From contig NZ_WSQA01000002.1 of the NCBI RefSeq assembly GCF_009768885.1, positions 248,001 to 312,000 of the forward strand: a stretch of DNA of 64,000 nt. Direction: 5' to 3'. The position numbers were made by a program, and so were the translations under genes. This document shows positions 28,328-36,821 of the stretch, piece by piece. The DNA is from Sphingobacterium humi (GTDB lineage Bacteria > Bacteroidota > Bacteroidia > Sphingobacteriales > Sphingobacteriaceae). The notes beneath the pieces are model-generated. The model did not search any database. It was not told the origin of the DNA and saw only the letters and a list, made by a program, of their open reading frames with translations. The stretch's first letter is position 1. Every line of letters starts with the position of its first letter.

Positions 28328-29605
28328 TTAAATTGGTGCCGGAATGCTTCCTCGGATTTCCCGGGATTTAAGGATAGGTAATTGGCTGATTAACAACAGC
28401 AGGATGCCCAAACTCATGATTATAGCGGCCAATAACAAGCCTTGATGCGTGCCATCAATATACACCCGAATTAAACCTCCTATTCCTTGTACGGCCAGTA
28501 GCGACTCATTTAAAAACACCCCGATGCAAATAACCAGCATACTCCAGGAGGCCATCCGGTTAACAGATAATGCCCCTTGCTGAAAGGCAAATGCCAAGAT
28601 AAACATGGAAATAATAACCAATAGCACCAGGTGCAGGTAAGCAATTACGATGGGTCTAAATCCATACACCAACTCACTCAATGCAGGGACCACCGAGACA
28701 GCTTGTAACAAGAGCTTTAAGGTCAGGGCAATCAATATAACCAGGAACATCCAATTTGCAGGTTTCCGAAAAACCGAAGCGGTTTGCCTTTTAATATGCG
28801 TCAGATTGGTTTTCGCATAGAACAACCACAGGCCTAATTGTAGCAAAACCGTCATCACCAACAGCACATACAACCAGGTTGGCATTCCTTTCCACCACAG
28901 GACTGAAAGAAAATAGGCAGGCAATAAGGTTGCTGCGTAGGCATAATGAAATTTTGAAGAAAACAGATTCACCTTAAACTGTTGGAAAAGCCAATGATTA
29001 AAAACAGCCATGCAGCCAAAAATAAACCAACCATTGTATTGAAAGTGCAGGTAGAAGTAAATGGATGCTAATTGCTTAAGCGGATCGGCTTGCTGCGTTA
29101 CTTTAAGATAAACCAGGAAATATGTACCTAGTGATGAAAGTATAGAAGCCAATAGTGCAACCTTGTACCAAAGCTTCAAATTCGCAGGTAACTCGATTAA
29201 GTTAAGATCTTTCCAACAGTAATAACAAAAGAAATAACCAATAAATAAGGATAAGGTAGAAAAAAGAATGGAGAAAAAAGCATAGCCCTGAAGACTAAAC
29301 GCAACCATCATACATAAAGAGCAAACTAAATTGAGTAGCAATAGAATCTGATAGCGTAGTGGAAGCTTTTCTTTAACCTTTAAACTCAATATAAGCATGG
29401 GCATAAAGACCATGAGCGCCATAGAAACCCAAGCGGTAAATGCAAAATGGGAATGCGCATGCATGATGTTTTTTTGATCGATCCATGGAATAGAATATAA
29501 GAATTTCAGACGCATAAGCAGTCCCATAAGCGCCACTAATAAGAAGTTAAAGACCGCGATACATAGCCAGCTTCTGCAGGATAGCTTTGGAATAAATCTA
29601 TTCAT
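28328..29605 (-). CDS. Polytopic membrane protein with conserved histidines, haem-copper oxidase-like
   Basis: 425 residues with about 12 hydrophobic helices. Histidines occur where haem-copper oxidase subunit I-like proteins carry ligands: HAHSHF at residues 49-53, FYLHFQYNGWF near 190, NHW near 207 and YLHL near 315. It lacks the full set of oxidase or NorB ligands that I could confirm, so enzymatic activity is not claimed. Comparable proteins occur near denitrification genes in Bacteroidota. The start codon overlaps the end of the Crp/Fnr gene by 8 bp, so the two are translationally coupled. That, and the divergent nos cluster, suggests a role in anaerobic nitrogen-oxide respiration. It has a functional counterpart in the similar protein at 37655. 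Confidence 0.6.
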   Translation of the reverse strand: MNRFIPKLSCRSWLCIAVFNFLLVALMGLLMRLKFLYSIPWIDQKNIMHAHSHFAFTAWVSMALMVFMPMLILSLKVKEKLPLRYQILLLLNLVCSLCMMVAFSLQGYAFFSILFSTLSLFIGYFFCYYCWKDLNLIELPANLKLWYKVALLASILSSLGTYFLVYLKVTQQADPLKQLASIYFYLHFQYNGWFIFGCMAVFNHWLFQQFKVNLFSSKFHYAYAATLLPAYFLSVLWWKGMPTWLYVLLVMTVLLQLGLWLFYAKTNLTHIKRQTASVFRKPANWMFLVILIALTLKLLLQAVSVVPALSELVYGFRPIVIAYLHLVLLVIISMFILAFAFQQGALSVNRMASWSMLVICIGVFLNESLLAVQGIGGLIRVYIDGTHQGLLLAAIIMSLGILLLLISQLPILKSREIRGSIPAPI

Positions 29606-30215
29606 GAGCCAGTTTTAATTGTTTTACAAATACCTTCCCATTCATAATACTAATCTTCTGCTCCCTTTCCATCTGTTTCATGGTTCTGATAATGGTCTCC
29701 ACCCTTAAGCCCGTCATGTTGGCCAGCTGTTGCCTGGTGAGTAAAAGTTTGTTGCATTCCGGACAAATTAAGCGTCCCTCATCGTGCAATAATTGAATTA
29801 GTTTGGTAACCGCAGCTTCCGGACTCCTTAAGCTAATGATGTTCATCAAAAGCACCTTGAAGCGGATTTCTTTGGCCAGCACCTTGGAGATCCCTAAGCC
29901 TACATACGGATACTCTGTCAGGATTTCATAAAACGCCTGAACGGAGATTTTATAGACCGTTGATTTCGCATCCGCAATAGCCGTAGCTATATAGGTTTCC
30001 CGATCTAAAATTGAGGCCAAGCCCAGCCCCTCATGTGGCCCTAAAACTTGGTGCAATACTTCGCGTCCATCATCCAGGAAATTGCAGGTCCGCACGCGCC
30101 CTTTGATAATTTGGTAATAAAAGTTAGCCGTAGCACCTTCTTTGAAAATACTATCCCCTACGCCAATCTCGCGCACTAATGCCCCTTTGCTTATTAATAT
30201 TTCTACAGGAATCAT
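29598..30215 (-). CDS. Crp/Fnr-family transcriptional regulator
   Basis: 205 residues. The cyclic-nucleotide-binding fold (about 12-125) has the glycine pattern VGDSIFKEGATANFYYQIIKGRV, followed by a dimerisation helix. A winged helix-turn-helix (about 155-200) includes LTRQQLANMTGLRVETIIRT. The N-terminal FNR cysteine cluster for [4Fe-4S] is absent. Instead it has Cys44 and a CxxC pair (151-154, ICPEC) between the two domains. The family members next to denitrification genes (NnrR, DNR) sense NO by haem or redox state. It diverges from the nos cluster and is the obvious candidate for the TGAT-N4-ATCA site at 30389. It overlaps the following membrane protein gene. Confidence 0.95.
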   Translation of the reverse strand: MIPVEILISKGALVREIGVGDSIFKEGATANFYYQIIKGRVRTCNFLDDGREVLHQVLGPHEGLGLASILDRETYIATAIADAKSTVYKISVQAFYEILTEYPYVGLGISKVLAKEIRFKVLLMNIISLRSPEAAVTKLIQLLHDEGRLICPECNKLLLTRQQLANMTGLRVETIIRTMKQMEREQKISIMNGKVFVKQLKLAHE

Positions 30216-30248
30216 AAGCCCATGGATTATCTATTATTAGTTAATAAT

Positions 30249-30256
30249 CAAAATTA
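30249..30256 (-). promoter_or_regulatory. Candidate -7 element for the Crp/Fnr gene
   Basis: TAATTTTG on the minus strand fits TAnnTTTG and lies 34 bp before the start codon. The 36-bp palindrome at 30279-30314 is centred about 50 bp upstream of the expected transcript start. Confidence 0.45.
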
Positions 30257-30278
30257 TTCAAGGATAAGGAAAAGCGAT

Positions 30279-30314
30279 TTGATTTTCATCACCGAAATAA
30301 GTGACGAGAATCAA
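30279..30314. promoter_or_regulatory. 36-bp imperfect palindrome, candidate operator in the crp/nos divergent region
   Basis: The arms TTGATTTTCATCAC (30279-30292) and GTGACGAGAATCAA (30301-30314) are complementary at 12 of 14 positions around an 8-bp spacer. It is unlike the 20-bp FNR-type site further right and may bind a second regulator or autoregulate the Crp/Fnr gene. Confidence 0.55.
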
Positions 30315-30384
30315 AACAGCCGTAAATCACTGTATCATAGGTTTTTAAAAAAGTTTTATTACTTATTTCAGACAATTTAGTCCG

Positions 30385-30432
30385 TTTATGATTACAATCA
30401 TAAAATCAACGTAACAGCTGCGAGTAAATTTG
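30385..30432 (+). promoter_or_regulatory. FNR-type operator and -7 element of the nos promoter
   Basis: A perfect inverted repeat TTTATGATT-AC-AATCATAAA (30385-30404) contains the Crp/Fnr core TGAT-N4-ATCA (30389-30400). TAAATTTG at 30425-30432 fits the Bacteroidota TAnnTTTG -7 element. If the transcript starts near 30436, the site is centred at about -41.5, the classic class II activator position. The cytochrome c gene starts 40 bp further on. Confidence 0.75.
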
Positions 30433-30475
30433 TAATAAAATTAATACACTAATAATAACAAGAAAAATCGAAACT

Positions 30476-30955
30476 ATGAAAAAGTTATTCACCCTTGGAA
30501 CCTTATGTATACTCATCTATGCATGTAATTCCAATACCTCAGAGAACAAAGCTACTGACAGTGGTACTGCCACAGAGCAAGCGGCCAGCAGCCCAAACAC
30601 AGCAGACTATGACCCTAACCGCGGTCAAGGAAAATTCGACAAGGTAGATGTAGGTAGTCAATTGGACGCTGCGATGGCTACGGAAGGGGAAACAATTGCC
30701 AATTTAAAATGTGCAAGCTGTCATAAGTATAGTGATGAAAAGTTGGTTGGCCCAGGATGGAAAGGCGTTTCAGAACGCAGACAACCCGAATGGATTATGA
30801 ATTTCATCACCAACCCTGATGCCATGCTCGATCAGGACCCTGCCCTACAAGCGCAATTAGAACTTTGTTTAGTACGCATGCCCAATCAGAACTTAACCGA
30901 TGATGATGCCCGGAAAATCCTGGAGTTTATGCGTAAGAATGATGGGGTAAAATAG
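30476..30955 (+). CDS. Monohaem cytochrome c lipoprotein of the nos cluster
   Basis: 159 residues. The lipoprotein signal ends in LIYAC (lipid Cys 17) and is followed by a Ser/Thr/Ala-rich linker. The class I cytochrome c domain has the haem site CASCH (79-83) and an axial Met candidate in VRMPNQNLTDDD near the C-terminus. It is the first gene of the nos operon, 33 bp before nosZ. In clade II nos clusters small cytochromes c deliver electrons to NosZ; this is the likely donor, anchored to a membrane facing the periplasm. Confidence 0.93.
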   Translation: MKKLFTLGTLCILIYACNSNTSENKATDSGTATEQAASSPNTADYDPNRGQGKFDKVDVGSQLDAAMATEGETIANLKCASCHKYSDEKLVGPGWKGVSERRQPEWIMNFITNPDAMLDQDPALQAQLELCLVRMPNQNLTDDDARKILEFMRKNDGVK

Positions 30956-30988
30956 ATTGAAATTTTTATATCAATAACTACTTATATC

Positions 30989-32977
30989 ATGAATTTTAAA
31001 AAATATGTTTTATTCGGCTTAGCGACGGCAGGCATGCTGTTGAGCTTTGAGTCCTGTAAGCCTAAGGGGGCCGGGAATGCCGTCAGTGGCAACGCTGCGG
31101 AGAAAACTTACGTTGCCCCAGGCCAGTACGATGAATTCTACAACTTCGCTTCGGGAGGATTCAGCGGCCAACTATCGGTTTACGGTTTACCATCGGGTCG
31201 TTTATTGCGGGTTATTCCTGTATTCTCTTTAGATCCAGAGAAAGGTTGGGGATTTAGCGAAGAAACCAAACCCATGTTGGAAACTTCGCACGGTTCTGTG
31301 CCTTGGGATGATTTACACCACGTACAGCTATCAAAAACAGACGGTGATTACGATGGCCGTTGGGTATTTGCCAACGCCAATAACACCCCTCGGATTGCGC
31401 GTATTGACTTAACCACTTTTAGAACGGCCGAGATTTTAGAATTACCCAACTCCGGCGGTAACCACTCCTCTCCTTTTATTACGGAAAATACCGAATATGT
31501 GGTGGCAGGAACACGTTTCTCGGTGCCTATGGATGGTGAGGGTGGCGATGTGCCAATCAACACTTATAAACAAAACTTCCGCGGAACCTTGAGCTTTGTA
31601 AGCGTTAATAAGGATAACGGAAACATGGAATTAGCCTTCCAAATTGAAACTCCAGGCGTAAATTACGACTTAAGTCGCGCCGGCAAAGGGGTATCACACG
31701 GTTGGTTCTTCTTCTCTACTTACAATACCGAACAAGCAAATACCCTATTAGAAGTAAATGCTTCCAAAAACGATAAGGACTTTGTATTGGCGGTAAACTG
31801 GAAAAAAGCAGAAGAATACTTAAAAGCAGGAAAAGGTAAAAAAGTAAGCAACCTAAAGTATGTGCATAATAAATACGACGACCATACCCATACAGCCACT
31901 TCTACCTTAAAAACGGAAACCATTGTTCTAAATGCTGAAGAGTTAGAAGGCTTATGCTACTATATCCCATGTCCTAAATCACCGCACGGTGTAGATGTGG
32001 ATCCTTCCGGCGAATACATCGTTGGTTCAGGTAAATTAGCCGCTTTAATTCCTGTATTTTCATTCAGCAAAATTCAAAAAGCAATTGCTGGCAAACAGTT
32101 CGAAGGAGAATTTGGTGGTATTCCTGTAATCAAATACGAAGCAGCGCTTCATGGTGAAGTGGAAAAACCAGGATTAGGCCCATTACACACCGAGTTTGAT
32201 GGCCGCGGTAATGCCATTACTTCCTTCTTTGTATCATCAGAATTGGTAAAATGGAACATCAAGGATCTTAAAATCTTAGACCGCGTACCTACATTCTATT
32301 CTGTTGGGCACTTAATGATCCCTGGTGGTGATACCAAAAGCCCAGAAGGTAAATATGTAGTTGCTTATAACAAAATTACCAAAGACCGCTTCCTACCTAC
32401 GGGTCCTGAGTTAGCACACAGTGCGCAAATCTATGATATCTCTGGCGACAAGATGCAATTGCTGCTTGACTTCCCTACCATCGGCGAGCCTCACTATGCG
32501 CAAGCTGTGAAAGCCGAGAAAGTAAAAGATCGCTCCTTAAAAATTTTTAAAATCGAGGAAAATAAACACCCATTCTTTACCAAAGGCGAGAATGAAGCTC
32601 GAGTGGAACGTAAAGGGAATGATGTGCATGTTTATTTAACGACCATTCGTTCTCACTTTGCTCCTGATAATATCGAAGGTATACAACAAGGCGACAATGT
32701 GTATTTCCACGTCACAAATATTGAACAAGACTGGGATATGCCGCATGGTTTTGCTATTAAAGGCGCACGCAATGGCGAACTCTTAGTATTACCTGGAGAA
32801 ACACAAACCTTAAAATGGGTACCAGATCGCATTGGTATATTTCCTTTCTACTGTACCGACTTCTGCTCGGCTTTACACCAGGAAATGCAAGGCTATATTC
32901 GCGTGTCGAAAAAAGGCAGCAACGTGCCTATTACCTATAGCTTAGGAACCAATCAACCTGTAGAAAAAACAAACTAA
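30989..32977 (+). CDS. nosZ: Clade II (Sec-dependent) nitrous oxide reductase NosZ
   Basis: 662 residues. It has a short Sec/lipoprotein-like signal (LLSFESC) instead of the twin-arginine signal of clade I. The seven-bladed propeller carries the histidines for the CuZ cluster, seen in DDLHHVQLS, GGNHSSPF, KGVSHGWFFF, KSPHGVDVDPSG, LGPLHTEFDGRG and GEPHYAQAV. The C-terminal cupredoxin domain has the CuA site C622-x3-C626-x3-H630-x2-M633 and an upstream DMPHGFAI His. NosZ reduces N2O to N2, the last step of denitrification, and is often the only such enzyme in Bacteroidota. No nosR, nosX, nosG or nosH is in the window. Confidence 0.98.
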   Translation: MNFKKYVLFGLATAGMLLSFESCKPKGAGNAVSGNAAEKTYVAPGQYDEFYNFASGGFSGQLSVYGLPSGRLLRVIPVFSLDPEKGWGFSEETKPMLETSHGSVPWDDLHHVQLSKTDGDYDGRWVFANANNTPRIARIDLTTFRTAEILELPNSGGNHSSPFITENTEYVVAGTRFSVPMDGEGGDVPINTYKQNFRGTLSFVSVNKDNGNMELAFQIETPGVNYDLSRAGKGVSHGWFFFSTYNTEQANTLLEVNASKNDKDFVLAVNWKKAEEYLKAGKGKKVSNLKYVHNKYDDHTHTATSTLKTETIVLNAEELEGLCYYIPCPKSPHGVDVDPSGEYIVGSGKLAALIPVFSFSKIQKAIAGKQFEGEFGGIPVIKYEAALHGEVEKPGLGPLHTEFDGRGNAITSFFVSSELVKWNIKDLKILDRVPTFYSVGHLMIPGGDTKSPEGKYVVAYNKITKDRFLPTGPELAHSAQIYDISGDKMQLLLDFPTIGEPHYAQAVKAEKVKDRSLKIFKIEENKHPFFTKGENEARVERKGNDVHVYLTTIRSHFAPDNIEGIQQGDNVYFHVTNIEQDWDMPHGFAIKGARNGELLVLPGETQTLKWVPDRIGIFPFYCTDFCSALHQEMQGYIRVSKKGSNVPITYSLGTNQPVEKTN

Positions 32978-32989
32978 CACTATAATAAA

Positions 32990-33586
32990 ATGAAAACATC
33001 TAACCAAATATCCCTTGTTCATCGAATCCTATTGATTCTTTGCAGCGTGGCTTTGGTGGTGGTCATTTTCCTTCCAATATGGCGTATTGAGCTGGATGCA
33101 GCTCAATACCCGGAAGGTTTAGAACTACAGATCTTTAGCTATAAGCTTGCAGGACAGGTCGATATTATTAATGGGTTAAACCATTATATAGGTATGAAAA
33201 CATTACATGCCGATGATTTTATAGAATTTACCGTATTACCCTATATCATTGGCTTTTTTGCCCTAGCCTTCTTCGCGGTGGCAATCGCTAACAAACGCAA
33301 ATATGTGTATCTGTTATTTATTGCATTTCTACTGTTTGGGGTGGTAGCAATGGTTGACTTCTATGTTTGGGAATATAATTACGGCCATAATCTAGATCCA
33401 AATGCGCCTATTAAAGTCCCAGGTATGGCCTATCAACCGCCGCTTATTGGCTTTAAGCAATTATTAAATTTCGGTGCTTACTCTATTCCTGATATTGGTG
33501 GCTGGCTGTTTATCGCTTCCGGCCTCATCATCGCTTACTGCGCCATCCAGGAATGGCGGAAACCAAAACTTATTAAAGAATCATAA
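32990..33586 (+). CDS. Membrane protein of the nos cluster (NosB-like position)
   Basis: 198 residues with about four hydrophobic helices (near 12-28, 85-102, 107-123, 168-186) and a periplasmic loop rich in Tyr and Pro. It sits between nosZ (12 bp upstream) and nosL. In clade II nos clusters a small membrane protein, called NosB in Wolinella, occupies a comparable place; this protein is longer and I cannot prove homology. Invariable linkage to nosZ would suggest a role in maturation or electron flow. Confidence 0.65.
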   Translation: MKTSNQISLVHRILLILCSVALVVVIFLPIWRIELDAAQYPEGLELQIFSYKLAGQVDIINGLNHYIGMKTLHADDFIEFTVLPYIIGFFALAFFAVAIANKRKYVYLLFIAFLLFGVVAMVDFYVWEYNYGHNLDPNAPIKVPGMAYQPPLIGFKQLLNFGAYSIPDIGGWLFIASGLIIAYCAIQEWRKPKLIKES

Positions 33587-33587
33587 C

Positions 33588-34037
33588 ATGAAATATAGAT
33601 TAACCATACGTTTTACTTTGTTTTTTTTGTTGGTATCCGCATTCTTTTTGCAGAGCTGCCAATCACAAACCGGTCCGAAACCAATAAAGTACGGCGCTGA
33701 CCAATGTGCTTTTTGTAAAATGACCGTCAGCGACCCACGCTTCGGCACCCAAATCCTTACGAAGAAAGGCAGAGCCTACAACTTTGATGATGTGCAATGT
33801 ATGATTGCCTATGTTAAAGGAAATAAAATTACCGCGGAGGAAGTAGGGAAGTACTACCTTCCCGACTACATCAGCAATAAACTACTGGATGCTGAAGGCC
33901 TCTTTTACTTGAAAAGTGAAGAGTTGAAAAGCCCGATGCGTGGAAATATCGCCGCCTTTGCTACGCGCGCCGACCTGGAGAAGGTGCAAGCAGAAATGGG
34001 CGGTGAAGTGCTGACCTGGAAAGACCTTTGGAAATAA
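33588..34037 (+). CDS. nosL: Copper-binding lipoprotein NosL
   Basis: 149 residues from the ATG at 33588; the longer frame starting inside the preceding gene lacks a signal. The lipoprotein signal ends in LQSC (lipid Cys 24). The NosL copper motif is ADQCAFCKM (Cys40, Cys43, Met45), followed by DDVQCMIAY. NosL binds Cu(I) and, with NosDFY, delivers it for the CuZ site of NosZ. It begins one base after the stop codon of the preceding gene and is followed by nosD after 5 bp. Confidence 0.95.
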   Translation: MKYRLTIRFTLFFLLVSAFFLQSCQSQTGPKPIKYGADQCAFCKMTVSDPRFGTQILTKKGRAYNFDDVQCMIAYVKGNKITAEEVGKYYLPDYISNKLLDAEGLFYLKSEELKSPMRGNIAAFATRADLEKVQAEMGGEVLTWKDLWK

Positions 34038-34042
34038 AAATT

Positions 34043-35293
34043 ATGAGAAGATATTTTTTTCATTTATTTAGTTCAATCATGTGTTTATTGGTTAGTAGCG
34101 GCATGACTTATGCCGCTACTATTACCGTAGGTAAAGATAGACCTATACAATCCATCAATAAAGCCATACAAATGGCTCAAGATGGCGATAGCATTTTGGT
34201 TGAAGCTGGCTATTACGATGAAGGAAATATTCGTGTTGACAAAAAACTTGCAATCATCGGTATCAACAAACCTGTTATCGATGGTAAAAAGAAAACCGAA
34301 CCATTTTCCATCCGATCGCCCTATGTACTGATCCAAGGCTTTGTTATTAAAAGTTCAGGCCATTCCGCCATGAACGATATAGCAGGCGTAAAAATCTACA
34401 ATACCCACCATGTTACGGTAAAGGATAATGTATTGGAAGACAATTTCTTTGGCATATATGCCCAAAACTCCAAACACTGCCAATTTATAAACAATAAACT
34501 GCAAGCTTACGGAAAAGCAGAGCAATTGATTGGCAATGGCATTCATGGCTGGAAAAGTGATAGCCTGACGATTCAAGGCAACATTATAAAAGGCCATAGA
34601 GACGGTATCTACTTAGAATTTGTTACCCATACACAGGTAGAAAACAACCTGTCAGATAGTAATCTTCGCTATGGGCTACACTTTATGTTTTCCCACGACA
34701 ACAGTTATATCCACAATACCTTTCGCGCTAATGGTGCCGGTGTGGCCGTGATGTATACCAACCGCGTAACGATGAAACACAACGTGTTTGAAGAAAATTG
34801 GGGAGACGCAGCCTATGGCTTACTGTTAAAAGATATTTCGGATAGTGAAATTACCAATAATCGCTTTGACCGGAATACCACCGCTATTTTTATGGAAGGT
34901 AGCAACCGGTGCCACCTGGAACACAATGAATTTATGGGCAACGGTTGGGCATTAAAAGTGCAGGCCTCTTGCATGGATAACACTTTCTTTCACAATAACT
35001 TCTTTCAAAACACCTTTGATGTCGCTACAAATGGATCATTAAGTTTAAATACGTTCAAAAAGAACTATTGGGATAAGTACGAAGGATACGACATAGACCG
35101 AGATGGCGTGGGAGATATCCCCTATCGTCCTGTCAGTTTATTCTCCATGTTGGTCGAACGATACCCAACAGCAATGATTCTCTTTCGGAGTTTTATGGTC
35201 ACCCTATTCGACCGCACCGAGCGGCTGATACCTAGCCTAACTCCAGAGAGCCTTAAAGATGATCAGCCATTAATGAAATCAGTGAAAGTATGA
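34043..35293 (+). CDS. nosD: NosD periplasmic copper-assembly protein
   Basis: 416 residues from the ATG at 34043; an in-frame TTG 15 bp earlier overlaps nosL and is less likely. A Sec signal precedes a right-handed parallel beta-helix made of repeated NosD/CASH units with many Asn/Gly turns (NGIHGWKSDSLTIQGNIIKG, YGLHFMFSHDNSYIHN, YGLLLKDISDSEITNN). NosD forms a complex with the NosFY ABC transporter and receives copper from NosL for NosZ. Its stop overlaps the nosF start (ATGA). Confidence 0.96.
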   Translation: MRRYFFHLFSSIMCLLVSSGMTYAATITVGKDRPIQSINKAIQMAQDGDSILVEAGYYDEGNIRVDKKLAIIGINKPVIDGKKKTEPFSIRSPYVLIQGFVIKSSGHSAMNDIAGVKIYNTHHVTVKDNVLEDNFFGIYAQNSKHCQFINNKLQAYGKAEQLIGNGIHGWKSDSLTIQGNIIKGHRDGIYLEFVTHTQVENNLSDSNLRYGLHFMFSHDNSYIHNTFRANGAGVAVMYTNRVTMKHNVFEENWGDAAYGLLLKDISDSEITNNRFDRNTTAIFMEGSNRCHLEHNEFMGNGWALKVQASCMDNTFFHNNFFQNTFDVATNGSLSLNTFKKNYWDKYEGYDIDRDGVGDIPYRPVSLFSMLVERYPTAMILFRSFMVTLFDRTERLIPSLTPESLKDDQPLMKSVKV

Positions 35294-36015
35294 TTAACAT
35301 TCAACATATATCGAAGAAGTTTGGCAAGTTTCAGGTGCTAAAGGACATCAACCTTAACCTGAATGGTGGTGAATGCATAGCATTGATTGGTCCAAACGGG
35401 AGTGGCAAAACCACATTGATAAAAGCCATTTTAGGTATGGTTGTGCCAAGTAAAGGGCAAATACTCTTTAACGGACATGACATCCATAACCAATGGGCTT
35501 ATCGCAATGAAATAGGTTATATGCCCCAAATCGGTCAATACCCAGAGAATATGACCATCGGTCAGGTATTCGACCTGATGAAAGATATTCGCAAGATGCC
35601 GGAGGATAAACTCGATTACGAGTTATACCATTCCTTTGGCATTCCAGAATTATTAAATAAACGCATGGGCACTCTATCAGGAGGTACAAGGCAAAAAGTA
35701 AGCGCTTGTTTAGCGTTTTTATTTAGCCCCAAAGCCCTGGTTTTAGATGAGCCTACCGCAGGCCTAGACCCCTTATCAACCGAAATACTCAAAGAAAAAA
35801 TTAAAAAAGAAATCGGCAAGAATAAACTGATTATCATCAGTTCACACGTATTAAGTGATTTAGATGATATGGTTTCCCAAATCATCTATATCCAAGAGGG
35901 CAATCTCTTGTTTCATAAATCACTAAATCAATTAAAAGAAGATACTGGAGCAGATAAGCTTTCTAAAGCTATAGCACAAATTATGTCTGCTTCTCAACAT
36001 AAAAAAGAAATATAG
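35290..36015 (+). CDS. nosF: ABC transporter ATPase NosF
   Basis: 241 residues, a single ABC ATPase domain. Walker A is GPNGSGKTT, Q-loop MPQIGQ, signature LSGGTRQK, Walker B ALVLDEPTAG and switch SSHVLSD. It powers NosY/NosD conformational changes for NosZ copper-site maturation. It overlaps nosD by 4 bp and is followed by nosY after 3 bp. Confidence 0.97.
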   Translation: MINIQHISKKFGKFQVLKDINLNLNGGECIALIGPNGSGKTTLIKAILGMVVPSKGQILFNGHDIHNQWAYRNEIGYMPQIGQYPENMTIGQVFDLMKDIRKMPEDKLDYELYHSFGIPELLNKRMGTLSGGTRQKVSACLAFLFSPKALVLDEPTAGLDPLSTEILKEKIKKEIGKNKLIIISSHVLSDLDDMVSQIIYIQEGNLLFHKSLNQLKEDTGADKLSKAIAQIMSASQHKKEI

Positions 36016-36018
36016 CTC

Positions 36019-36786
36019 ATGAATAAAATCATTCGATATGTATTTGCCGATCTATTAAAAAATAGAACCATTGTCATCTATACATTATTGTTGTTTACTC
36101 TTTCCATCAGCATTTTCAATATGGAAAGCAGTAGTGAAAAAGGACTTGTGAGCTTAATGAATATCATTCTATTTGTAGTTCCATTAGTAAGCATCATCTT
36201 TTCGAGCATCTACTTGTATAACAGTGCCGAATTTATCAATCTATTGGTCAGTCAACCCTTACAAAGGCAGAAAATTTGGTGTAGCCTATTTATTGGTTTG
36301 GCCTCGGCCATGTGTATCTCGTTCCTGCTAGGCGTGGGTATTCCAACCTTGTTATTTGAAGCCAGCCTCTCCGGATTAACGCTCATTGGATCTGGTCTGT
36401 TCTTATCCATCATCTTTGTCTCGGTAGCCATGCTGATATCCGTATGGATCCGGGATAAGTCAAAAGGAATTGGATTAGCCATTTTATTATGGTTGTATTT
36501 CGCGCTGTTGTTTGATGCCTTAGTCCTGTTTTTCTTATTCCAATTCTCCGATTATCCGATTGAAAATGCGATGGTAGCCATTTCTATGTTAAACCCCATA
36601 GACATCTGCCGGATTTTTATGCTCCTCCAAGTTGACCTCTCCGCGATGATGGGCTATACTGGGGCTATCTTTCGGGATTTCTTTGGTACAGGAACAGGCA
36701 TGGCTATTACCGCAATTATTATGGCATTATGGGCTATTATCCCCGTTGCCTTATCCATCCGGTATTTTAAAAAGAAAGACCTCTGA
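36019..36786 (+). CDS. nosY: ABC transporter permease NosY
   Basis: 255 residues with about six transmembrane helices and a conserved cytoplasmic loop NLLVSQPLQRQKIWCS that would couple to NosF. It ends in the basic tail SIRYFKKKDL. It is the membrane part of NosDFY. The next gene starts 35 bp later. Confidence 0.95.
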   Translation: MNKIIRYVFADLLKNRTIVIYTLLLFTLSISIFNMESSSEKGLVSLMNIILFVVPLVSIIFSSIYLYNSAEFINLLVSQPLQRQKIWCSLFIGLASAMCISFLLGVGIPTLLFEASLSGLTLIGSGLFLSIIFVSVAMLISVWIRDKSKGIGLAILLWLYFALLFDALVLFFLFQFSDYPIENAMVAISMLNPIDICRIFMLLQVDLSAMMGYTGAIFRDFFGTGTGMAITAIIMALWAIIPVALSIRYFKKKDL

Positions 36787-36821
36787 TGAAATAGCAACAA
36801 CCCTTAAATTTTCAAGAAAAT

